A DNA stretch of 64,000 nt from Planctomycetes bacterium syqfu (GTDB taxonomy: Bacteria > Planctomycetota > Phycisphaerae > Phycisphaerales > Phycisphaeraceae), in assembly GCA_020974905.1 (NCBI GenBank), contig CP087563.1, positions 3,410,001 through 3,474,000 of the forward strand, read 5' to 3'. Below the pieces are notes generated by a model. It worked only from the letters and a program-made list of their open reading frames with translations. It searched no databases and was not told the DNA's origin. The translations under genes and the position numbers were made by a program. Each line of letters starts with the position of its first letter. Within the stretch, counting starts at the first letter, position 1. Below are positions 15,630-23,814 of the stretch, piece by piece.

Positions 15630-18530
15630 TTACTCGTCCTCATAGAGCATGATGGTCTTGAATTGGACCTGTGTGCTGCCGTCTGCATCATCGTCTGCCA
15701 CGAAACACAGGTTGCTCATCGTCCCCGTATAGAACTGACCCACCGGTATTCGGCAGATCATCACACCGCTGCTGTAGGTGTTGGTTTCCTGGTACATGCC
15801 GGTCCATGCTTGCGTGCCACCGAGTTGGAAACATCGCACGGCATTGCCATGGAGATTGTCTTCATCCAAGCCGATGCCGATGATCTCACCGACATCCGTT
15901 GCGGTCACTTCAAATTCCAGCACGGTCTTGGGCGTGACGGTGTAGGCAAGCGGGATGCGCTTCCAGGCATTACCGGTTAGTTCAACGGTGAGGCCACCTT
16001 CGCTGACCGTCGCGTTGCCTGGCTTACCGCCTGAACCGTCCTGGTCCGCACTGTAGGAGACGATGCTGTAATCATCCATATCCACCATGACGCCATCAAT
16101 GCGCGTGTTGTTGTTCCAGTTGAGATTCTCCGTGAGGCTTGTGACGATAGGCATGTCAGGGTAAGACATGGTGGTGAGTTTGATGTCATCGACGATGCTG
16201 TATTCATTGCCACGGACATAGATGCGTGAAAAGCTGGCAAAGTCGGTATCCGTCACGCTGAGTTTTTCCTGGCCGTTGACATAGACGGTGATCAAACCCG
16301 TGCTGGCGTCCCATGTCATGTCGATCTGGGCAAGGCCTGCAAACGTGCTGTCATAGGTCACCGGGTCAGTCCCCGTCACGGCATGACCTGTTGCAGGATG
16401 ACCGGGATCGACATTGCTTGAAATGCTTGAACCGGTGGTAAAGAAGCTGTCCCATGTAGATGAAAGATCGATCTTCTTGATCTGGACATAACCGTTGCCG
16501 TTGTAACTTGTCGCCGACGCCGTACTCCAACCCACCGCATAGCCCTGCGTGCCGTCCGCATTGAGTAAGCCGACTATGTTGTAGCGGCTGAAGTTGGACT
16601 GGATCATCTTGAAACTCAGCGTAAAGTCCTCGGTCACGGTCATCTCCAGTTCACAGTAATTCAAACCATTGCGATGCTTGGATGCCTGGGAGGATAGCGA
16701 TGTCGCATAACCACTGGGTGATGATGTGAACGCGTTGGACACATACGCTGAAGCATTGTTGGGAGTTGAAGGAACCGCGTTAAGCCAAACCGCGCGTAAG
16801 GCAGCATCGTCTGCATAGCCGTCGAAGTTTTCTTCGAAGACCACGATCGGTTCCTGTTTAAAAGCGGGATTGCCAATGGTGTTGTTGGAAATCTGACAGT
16901 CTGCGGCATTGCGAATGTAAAACACATTACCCACCGTGCCACGTCCGTAAGCGTTCAACCCGCCGTAGTCGTTGAACGTGTTGTTGTCGATGATCAGGTC
17001 GGTGACACCCTTGGTTGCGGTGGTATCCGAACCATCGCCTGAAGATTGAATCCAGATGTTGGAGCGTTCGATGTTGGTGAAGGTGTTGTCGAGAACTTGC
17101 GAGCCGCTGCCTGATGGACCTTCACTCAGAAAGCTCGAATCATTGCTGATGACCACAGCAGGTCCCGCAAGGGTATCAAAGTGATTGCCTTGAATCAGCG
17201 CATCCGGCGCTCGCATGAGGACACCCCGTGCACGGTGATTGTAGAAATGGTTGTTGATGACCTGTGCGCCACGACCTGATGCATTGAGATTACAAATCTG
17301 AGAACAACTGCGGACATTCTGTGTTGTCAGCCAAGTTACAAAATTCGGCACGGGATTGGCAAAGACGATTTTCATGACATTGCTCGAATACTCAGGAATC
17401 GTCTTGACGCTGATGCTGGTGATCGGCCCCAGTGAGATCAGTTCGTGCGTTGTCTTATCCATGTAGACAAAGTCGTCCGCAAAGTTGTACAGCGAACCAT
17501 GCGCTTCGGTGTAAATCGTGTAGGCATCCTCCACCTTGATCACCGGCACGAACGATCCGCCGATATTCACCGAGTCATCGCCCATCCCCGTGAAATAACA
17601 GTTACTCACCACCGGCCCCACCGTACACCACTTGGAATGCACACCGTCCGCATTGGTGGAAAACAGGCGTGTGGTGTTGGGCTTTTGCGTGATGGTGCAT
17701 TGATTCAAGGTGACCAGCCCGGAGCTTGAAATATTAAACGCCGTTGCCGGGGCGCTGTAGACGGTAACATTTTCTAGAAGGCTATCACTGGTTGCATTGA
17801 CCTTAACGGCATCAGCAATACGGCGTCCGACGACCACGATTTTCTTGCCGACAAAATCATCGAGCACGGTATTACTCGTCACATAACGATAGACACCGTT
17901 ACCAAGATCGATGACCTGCGAATTGAGATACTGATCCATGAACTCATTGCGTTTCTTGCCGGTGTAGGCATCGTAAAGGTATCCGACATTCTTACCGGTA
18001 TGATCACCGCCAAAGCCATCAATGTGATCCTCGGTCGGTAGCGGGAAGCCGGGATCGATGGTAATGTCCACGTAATGTGAAGCCGGTGTGGTGGCAATGA
18101 CGGTGCCCTGCGTGTGCGGTAAGGGATCGTAATCCACCGAGAGATTGCGCAATGTAATGTGATCCGATGCGTTGACGAAGATGCCATGATGATAGGGGCT
18201 ACCACAAAGCAGTAGCGCCTCATTGGGCGCTTCGATCGTCAGGTTGGAGATACTGCTGATTTTCAGATGTGCAGCAGAACTGTCGGAATCCTGCGGCAAT
18301 GCGAGCTTGTACGTGCCATCAGGAACCTGGAGCACCACCGGGTTGGGTGAGATGGCAGCAGCTGCGTTGATCGCAGCAACAAACGCGGAATAATCATCCG
18401 TCACCCCATTGCCGACCGCGCCATAGTTGGTGACATTGAGCACCGTCTGAGCATGCAGCGAAAACTGCATCGCCAACACAAGACAAAGCGACATCCTCCA
18501 GCAACCCGTCAATCCATTGAAACAATTCAT
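15630..18530 (-). CDS. Secreted right-handed beta-helix glycan-active protein with C-terminal carbohydrate-binding region, paralog 1
   Basis: A 966-residue protein with signal peptide (cleavage near SLHAQT). Residues about 30-110 carry the pectate-lyase-3-like entry motif NVTNYGAVGNGVTDDYSAF. Parallel beta-helix coils follow, with HSKWC, GMGDDSVNIGG (Asp318, Asp319) and NHRARGVLMRAPDALIQGN. These motifs and the Asp pair resemble GH110 alpha-1,3-galactosidases and, more distantly, GH28. After about residue 560 come two beta-sandwich-like regions, a LamG-like one (ENFDGYADDAALR onward) and a terminal one (DYSIVSYSADQDGSGG onward), probably carbohydrate-binding; the two paralogs lack them. ATG 18530 is preferred over an upstream in-frame start because AGAGGT precedes it and the signal peptide follows. 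The exact substrate is inferred at most: a galactan-type algal glycan. Confidence 0.8.
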   Translation of the reverse strand: MNCFNGLTGCWRMSLCLVLAMQFSLHAQTVLNVTNYGAVGNGVTDDYSAFVAAINAAAAISPNPVVLQVPDGTYKLALPQDSDSSAAHLKISSISNLTIEAPNEALLLCGSPYHHGIFVNASDHITLRNLSVDYDPLPHTQGTVIATTPASHYVDITIDPGFPLPTEDHIDGFGGDHTGKNVGYLYDAYTGKKRNEFMDQYLNSQVIDLGNGVYRYVTSNTVLDDFVGKKIVVVGRRIADAVKVNATSDSLLENVTVYSAPATAFNISSSGLVTLNQCTITQKPNTTRLFSTNADGVHSKWCTVGPVVSNCYFTGMGDDSVNIGGSFVPVIKVEDAYTIYTEAHGSLYNFADDFVYMDKTTHELISLGPITSISVKTIPEYSSNVMKIVFANPVPNFVTWLTTQNVRSCSQICNLNASGRGAQVINNHFYNHRARGVLMRAPDALIQGNHFDTLAGPAVVISNDSSFLSEGPSGSGSQVLDNTFTNIERSNIWIQSSGDGSDTTATKGVTDLIIDNNTFNDYGGLNAYGRGTVGNVFYIRNAADCQISNNTIGNPAFKQEPIVVFEENFDGYADDAALRAVWLNAVPSTPNNASAYVSNAFTSSPSGYATSLSSQASKHRNGLNYCELEMTVTEDFTLSFKMIQSNFSRYNIVGLLNADGTQGYAVGWSTASATSYNGNGYVQIKKIDLSSTWDSFFTTGSSISSNVDPGHPATGHAVTGTDPVTYDSTFAGLAQIDMTWDASTGLITVYVNGQEKLSVTDTDFASFSRIYVRGNEYSIVDDIKLTTMSYPDMPIVTSLTENLNWNNNTRIDGVMVDMDDYSIVSYSADQDGSGGKPGNATVSEGGLTVELTGNAWKRIPLAYTVTPKTVLEFEVTATDVGEIIGIGLDEDNLHGNAVRCFQLGGTQAWTGMYQETNTYSSGVMICRIPVGQFYTGTMSNLCFVADDDADGSTQVQFKTIMLYEDE

Positions 18531-18706
18531 TGCGACCTCTTTCGTGATATGGACAAAGAACGACAACCGTACGGAAACGATTAGCAAATGCCCGGAAAGG
18601 TATTGGCAATACAACAACGCACATGTCAGAAACATGCTCAAACAGTGCGTTGGATACGGGTCACAAATTGATAAACGTCTGCCGAGTTAAATCTGGCAGG
18701 AGTTGT

Positions 18707-20518
18707 TTATTTTCTACTGTCTTTGGAGATATCCAATGGGCGGTTGTGAATGGTGTTGTTCTTCCAGATGATCTTGCCGTTGTTGCTGAGAATCACCGGG
18801 TCGTTAGCAAACTCCCTGGAAGACAGTTTGCCAATGGTGTTGTTTTCAATGAGCACGTTATCTGCATTTCTGATGCTAAGGACATTGCCCACTTCACCAC
18901 GACCGTAAATGTTCGGACCACCATAGTGATCAAAACGGTTATTACGGATGATGACGTTAACCACGCCCTGCGTTGCCTTCTCAGACTGATCACCGGCACC
19001 GGAGTAGAGCATGATGTTGGAGCGTTCAATGTTGATGAAGGTATTGTCCTCCACAATCGTGTTATCGCCGGACGGCCCTTCCTGCAGGAAACCGCTGTCG
19101 TTGGCAACCACAATGCCGGGCCCTGCCAGGTTCTCAATACGGTTACCTTTGATGAGACCATCGGGACAGCGCATGAGAATGGCACGCAGGCGGTGATCAT
19201 GGAAGTGACAGTTAATCACCTTGCCCCCACGACCGACATAGTCATAGTTGATCAAGCGTGAACACTTGTATTCCGGTTTCTTTTCTGAGTCCTTCACCGA
19301 GAGATAGGTGATGAGCTTGGGGAGTTTCTGATCGAACGTCAATTGCAGACAGGGACGAGAATAACCTTCGACCTTCACGCCTTTGATGTTGGTGATGTTG
19401 CCCAGGCGGACATGGCCCAAGGTGGTGCGGTCGACGATGTAATATTCGCCGATCTTGTGGTTCACCGTGCTGTGCGCCTGGACGACCATGGTGTAATCAT
19501 CGGGCTGCTCAATGACGGGCGTGTAGGTGCCACCGATGTTGACGCTGTCATCACCCATGCCGGTGAACTCAGAGTTACTGAGCACCGGGCCGTTTGCACA
19601 CCACTTGGAATGCAAGCCGTCGGCATTGGTGGACATCATACGGTCGGTCCCCGGCTTGCGGATGATCTTGCAGTGATCGATCACCACGTCCTTGCTGCTT
19701 GAGACATTCCAACCACAAGCTGGTGAATGATAGATGTGCACCTGCTGCATCAGGCATCCGTTGGTGTCATTGATTTTCACACCATCGGCTTTACGGCGGG
19801 AGACCACGGTGAACACCTTGCCCACCATCTCCGGCTCGACAGGATTGGACGTCTTGAACCGGTAGACACCGTTACCCAGATCCCTGGGGATGTTCTTCCA
19901 CATGTATTGGTCGTAGAACTGATTGAGTTTCTTGCCGGTCCTGGCATCGAAGATGTAGCCAACGTTCTTGGTGTTGACGATCTTCGTCGCGTGATTAAAG
20001 TCCATATGCGGGAGCATTGGGGACGGATAACCATCTGCCAATTTCATATCAATGAAATTCTTTTCAGGATCAACCGAAACAATCGTACCTTGTGATTGGC
20101 AATAGGGATCGTAATCCACTGCCACATTCTTGACGGTGATATTCTGACTGCCATCGACAAATATGCCATGTCGGTAGGGATTCCCCATCAATAGCAAGGG
20201 ACGGTTTTCACCTTCAATGGTGATGTTTTGCATGCCGGCAATGGTCAGGTTGCCACCTTCGGCCGAAGCCTTGTTCGGATCATACAAACCAAGACGGTAT
20301 GTGCCATGGGGAATCTTGATCGTCACGGGTTGAGGTTGATGTTGGCCTGCAGCTTCCAACACTTTGACGAACGCTGGTGCGTCGTCGGCCACACCGTCAC
20401 CCTTGGCACCAAAGTCTTTGATGTTCAGTGTCGTCTGGGCTTGTACACCCGAGCATCCGACCAGAGAGACGAACAGGCAAACAGCCAACAAACGCATGAC
20501 ATTGAATGACACGAGCAT
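18707..20518 (-). CDS. Secreted beta-helix glycan-active lipoprotein, paralog 2
   Basis: A 603-residue paralog of its two neighbours without the C-terminal binding region. The signal sequence LLAVCLFVSLVGC ends in a lipobox, so it is probably a membrane-anchored lipoprotein, unlike the other two. The helix begins with NIKDFGAKGDGVADDAPAF and contains HSKWC, GMGDDSVNIGG (Asp323, Asp324), HDHRLRAILMRCPDGLIKGN and NDSGFLQEGPSGDNT. These motifs are shared by all three copies and probably mark the active site. GH110-like retaining or inverting galactosidase activity is possible, not shown. AAGGA precedes ATG 20518. It follows the third paralog on the same strand, with a palindromic element inserted between them. 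Confidence 0.8.
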   Translation of the reverse strand: MLVSFNVMRLLAVCLFVSLVGCSGVQAQTTLNIKDFGAKGDGVADDAPAFVKVLEAAGQHQPQPVTIKIPHGTYRLGLYDPNKASAEGGNLTIAGMQNITIEGENRPLLLMGNPYRHGIFVDGSQNITVKNVAVDYDPYCQSQGTIVSVDPEKNFIDMKLADGYPSPMLPHMDFNHATKIVNTKNVGYIFDARTGKKLNQFYDQYMWKNIPRDLGNGVYRFKTSNPVEPEMVGKVFTVVSRRKADGVKINDTNGCLMQQVHIYHSPACGWNVSSSKDVVIDHCKIIRKPGTDRMMSTNADGLHSKWCANGPVLSNSEFTGMGDDSVNIGGTYTPVIEQPDDYTMVVQAHSTVNHKIGEYYIVDRTTLGHVRLGNITNIKGVKVEGYSRPCLQLTFDQKLPKLITYLSVKDSEKKPEYKCSRLINYDYVGRGGKVINCHFHDHRLRAILMRCPDGLIKGNRIENLAGPGIVVANDSGFLQEGPSGDNTIVEDNTFINIERSNIMLYSGAGDQSEKATQGVVNVIIRNNRFDHYGGPNIYGRGEVGNVLSIRNADNVLIENNTIGKLSSREFANDPVILSNNGKIIWKNNTIHNRPLDISKDSRK

Positions 20519-20585
20519 GTCAATCCTTTCAAATGAAGTTACTTCACATCGAAGTCAAACAGAAACGCTGCTAACAACGGAGCAT

Positions 20586-20744
20586 TAGAGCGATGCAAAG
20601 AATTAATCTCCACCCTCCGTCACTCCCGCGCAGGCGGGAGTCCAGTGGAATTTGTAATTTTCTACTGCATGCCACTGGATTCCCGCCTGCGCGGGAATGA
20701 CGAAAAATACGATGGCATGGCGTTTAATTATTTGAACTGCTCTA
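20586..20744. repeat. Palindromic element of the CCCGCGCAGGCGGGA family, copy 2
   Basis: The ends are TAGAGC (20586-20591) and GCTCTA (20739-20744), giving terminal inverted repeats that continue as (T)TCAAATAATTAA-like sequence. The core has CACTCCCGCGCAGGCGGGAG and its complement around 20682-20700. The right terminal GCTCTA contains the stop codon of the beta-helix gene at 20742. Confidence 0.88.
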
Positions 20745-22520
20745 GTCTTTCTCAGGAACCGGCTGACTGTTTTTATCCAAACGCGTCTGCTGACCATCGA
20801 GCGTGTTGTTTTTCCAAGTCACCTTTCCAAGGTTCTTGGTCATGATCACCGGCACGTTTTCATATCCGGGGTTAGGCTTGGCGATGGTGTTGTTTTCTAT
20901 CACCAGGTCCGCCCCGCTGCTCAGATAAAACGGGTTACCGTTGATACCACGCCCGTAGGGATCATCACCGCCATAGTTTTCGATACGGTTATTGCGAATA
21001 ATCAGGCCACGCACTTTGGGGGGCAGGGACGATGCGATGTAGATATTGGAGCGTTCGATGTTGACCATCACGTTGTCTTCAATGATGGTGTTATCACCAC
21101 AAGGTCCTTCGGTGAGGAATCCGCCGTCATTGCTGACAACAATGGCCGGGCCGGAAAGATTTTCGATGCGATTGCCTTTGATCAAACTGTCGGGACCACG
21201 CATGAGAATGCCCCGGACGCGGTGATTGTAAAAGTGATTGTTGATGACCTTGGCATAGCGACCACAGGCATTGAGATTGAGCACCTGTGAACATTTCTTG
21301 ATGTTGCCGTTTTCTTTCCATGTCACCAAATCCGGCAGCGGGGAATCAAAGATGAGTTTGATGCAATGCTTTTTGAAGCCTTCGACTTTGGCGCCGCCCC
21401 ATTTAACCATCTTGGGGAGTTTGAGATGTTCATCGTGACCGGGGCTTGCCATGATCAGGTCGGTGGGATAGTTGGTGATCGAGCCATGCGCCTGGACGAC
21501 GATGGTGCGATCATCAAGTTTTTCAAGGACGGGCGTATAGGAACCGCCGATGTTCACCGAGTCATCGCCCATGCCGGTGAAGGTGCTGTTGCTTAGCGTC
21601 GGACCAACGGGACACCACTTGGAATGCAAGCCGTCCGCATTGCTGCTCATGGCACGCGGTGCGCCGGAGACATCAGGACGGTGAATAATTCTGGACTTGT
21701 CGATGGTGATGCGGGTGCTGCTTGCCACGTTGTAGCCGCAGGACGGGGCGCTGTAGACGGTGGCATTTTCAATCAGGCAATCGGTCGAATCATTGACCTG
21801 ATACGCACTGGCTTTACGGCGTCCGACGACTGCAAAACGGCGACCGACCATGTCATCACGCACGACATTGGATGACTTGTAGCGATATTGACCATCCCCC
21901 AAATCTTCGACCTGCTTGCGGAGATACTGGCTGTAATACTGGTTCTGCTTGATGTTGGTTTGAGCATCATACAGGTAACCGACCGAATGACCTTTTTTGC
22001 CGGAGAAAGCATCAATGTGTTCATCGGTTGGCAAGGGATAGCCGGGATCGACTTTCATGGTGATCAATTGTGATTCAGGATCGACCTTGGTGATCATGCC
22101 CTGCGTGTAAGGCAACGGATCATAATCGATGGCAAGATTCTTGACGGTGACATTGGTGCATTTGTAAATGCCAACGCCCTGGTGATACGGGCTGGTCATG
22201 ATGAGCAACGTATTCTCACCACCACTGACAATCACATCACGATGCGACATGATCATAAAATGCGCCTTGGTATCAGCATTTTCATCGAGGCCCAAACGGT
22301 ACGTGCCATCAGGAATCAACAACGTCACCGGCCGCTGCGAGATGGTCCGCAACGATTCCAAGGCCTTGTTGAGTGCAGGCAGATCATCAGCTTTCCCATC
22401 CCCCACCGCCCCGAAGTCCTTGACATTGACCACGGTCTGAGCTTGAAGTGACATCGCTGTGGTCAACAGGATCAATACACACAACGATACGGATTTGAAA
22501 AATTGACAACTGAGTTTCAT
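20742..22520 (-). CDS. Secreted beta-helix glycan-active protein, paralog 3
   Basis: A 592-residue protein with a cleavable signal peptide (MKLSCQFFKSVSLCVLILLTTAMSLQA). It is the same parallel beta-helix as its two downstream neighbours: NVKDFGAVGDGKADDLPAL, HSKWC, GMGDDSVNIGG (Asp319, Asp320), NHRVRGILMRGPDSLIKGN, NDGGFLTEGPCGDNT. An in-frame TTG at 22532 is less likely than ATG 22520. It starts only 39 bases after the LacI-type regulator on the same strand, so the two are probably co-transcribed. Its stop codon lies inside the terminal repeat of a palindromic element, so the original C-terminus may have been changed by that insertion. Substrate: inferred alpha-galactoside-containing polysaccharide. 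Confidence 0.8.
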   Translation of the reverse strand: MKLSCQFFKSVSLCVLILLTTAMSLQAQTVVNVKDFGAVGDGKADDLPALNKALESLRTISQRPVTLLIPDGTYRLGLDENADTKAHFMIMSHRDVIVSGGENTLLIMTSPYHQGVGIYKCTNVTVKNLAIDYDPLPYTQGMITKVDPESQLITMKVDPGYPLPTDEHIDAFSGKKGHSVGYLYDAQTNIKQNQYYSQYLRKQVEDLGDGQYRYKSSNVVRDDMVGRRFAVVGRRKASAYQVNDSTDCLIENATVYSAPSCGYNVASSTRITIDKSRIIHRPDVSGAPRAMSSNADGLHSKWCPVGPTLSNSTFTGMGDDSVNIGGSYTPVLEKLDDRTIVVQAHGSITNYPTDLIMASPGHDEHLKLPKMVKWGGAKVEGFKKHCIKLIFDSPLPDLVTWKENGNIKKCSQVLNLNACGRYAKVINNHFYNHRVRGILMRGPDSLIKGNRIENLSGPAIVVSNDGGFLTEGPCGDNTIIEDNVMVNIERSNIYIASSLPPKVRGLIIRNNRIENYGGDDPYGRGINGNPFYLSSGADLVIENNTIAKPNPGYENVPVIMTKNLGKVTWKNNTLDGQQTRLDKNSQPVPEKD

Positions 22521-22559
22521 AGCAATTTCCAATGGACAAAAGTTTCATGCGTCTGATTG

Positions 22560-23630
22560 TTACTTCACATCAAGCTGACGAACCGATTCACGTTCGACCA
22601 ACTCACCAACCACGCTTTGGACGATGGGCGGTTGATTGTCCATGTCCTGATCAATTCGCTGGATCAATCGCATGGCAGCTTGATACGTACAAAGTTCCTG
22701 GGCAACGGTGTAGCTGGATAACTGGGGCGTGAGCAGACTGCATAACTCAACGGTGTTATCGAATGCCAACACACTCAGGTCATCGGGGATGCTGATGCCA
22801 AGACGCTGAGCCGACTGATAGCAGCCAGCAGCGTTCCAGTCGTTGGCACAAAGTACCGCGGTCGGACGTTTACCCGCAGGCAACTGCCACCACTGCTGGA
22901 GCATTTCATCAAACTGTGGGTAGTCCGTCTCAGGAAGCGATGGGCCGACCAACTCCGTCGGACGCAGGAAACCAATCTCCGGGTCGAAGGCATGGTTCAT
23001 GCGCAGGAAGCGTTCATACCCCTGATACCGCATCAGCAACATCGGGTGATGACTGATATTGCTGACAAAGGCAATGCGACGATGCCCCATCTCCCAAAGA
23101 TATTGGGCAGCCGAGTATCCGCTGTGATAATCATCACAATTGACCTGATCGATGGAGAGGCCCGGTTGGTTGAGATTCAAACCGACAATGGGCAAACGCG
23201 TGCTGAGTTTTTCAATGGACGGCGTCATCATCCCCTTGACGAGCAGGCCATCAATTTTGCGCTCGGTTACCATGCGTGGCATGTTGTCTTCGTTTTCGCC
23301 AAACTCAGTGAGATAGTGAAAGCCAGTCTCATTACAGGCGCGGGAGAGCCCCTGGAAAAAAGCAGAGTACATGGGATGATTGGCCCACTGAGCTGAGGCG
23401 CGCGAGATGTAAATGCCGATGTTGCCTGTCTTGCGAGACTTGGGCGCTCGACCACTGCCCAGCGGACGCTTACCCCGGAGGGTGTAACCGAGTTCCTGTA
23501 CGGCCTGACGGACGCGATTGGCATTGCCCGGGCGAACCCCCGCTTCCCCCCGCAACACGCGACTGACGGTCCCGGTTGAAACACCGGCACGACTGGCCAC
23601 ATCCTTGATATTCACGTCGGTCTTGATCAT
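22560..23630 (-). CDS. LacI-family transcriptional regulator 1
   Basis: A 356-residue regulator. The N-terminal helix-turn-helix is VNIKDVASRAGVSTGTVSRVLRG, followed by the hinge region (VRQAVQELGYT) and a periplasmic-binding-protein-like effector domain. An unusual basic linker (RGKRPLGSGRAPKSRKTG) sits between them. It lies between the lyase gene and the three beta-helix genes and is most simply their glycan-responsive repressor. The ATG at 23630 is chosen because the in-frame upstream extension runs into a palindrome (TGTTCAAATTGAACA, 23641-23655) and promoter boxes. These would let the protein control its own operon. The inducer is unknown, presumably a released oligosaccharide. Confidence 0.92.
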   Translation of the reverse strand: MIKTDVNIKDVASRAGVSTGTVSRVLRGEAGVRPGNANRVRQAVQELGYTLRGKRPLGSGRAPKSRKTGNIGIYISRASAQWANHPMYSAFFQGLSRACNETGFHYLTEFGENEDNMPRMVTERKIDGLLVKGMMTPSIEKLSTRLPIVGLNLNQPGLSIDQVNCDDYHSGYSAAQYLWEMGHRRIAFVSNISHHPMLLMRYQGYERFLRMNHAFDPEIGFLRPTELVGPSLPETDYPQFDEMLQQWWQLPAGKRPTAVLCANDWNAAGCYQSAQRLGISIPDDLSVLAFDNTVELCSLLTPQLSSYTVAQELCTYQAAMRLIQRIDQDMDNQPPIVQSVVGELVERESVRQLDVK

Positions 23631-23640
23631 AGCTTTTACA

Positions 23641-23688
23641 TGTTCAAATTGAACATTCAAATTATTGACGTCAAAATGAACAAGTCAA
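23641..23688 (-). promoter_or_regulatory. Promoter and palindromic operator of the LacI-1/beta-helix operon
   Basis: Read on the minus strand: TTGACT (complement of 23683-23688), 16 bases, AATAAT (complement of 23661-23666). A perfect 15-base palindrome TGTTCAAATTGAACA (23641-23655) then covers the expected transcription start. This position would block polymerase, as in autoregulated LacI genes. Confidence 0.5.
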
Positions 23689-23814
23689 GCCAGATCCCCC
23701 AAAATACCGCGACTAAACGTAATAAAATCAACACATTACAGTGAACGCGCATTCAAAACCAATGATGTTCAGATCACCAGCCACAATGCGATATGGGGAT
23801 ATCTCATTCAGAGA

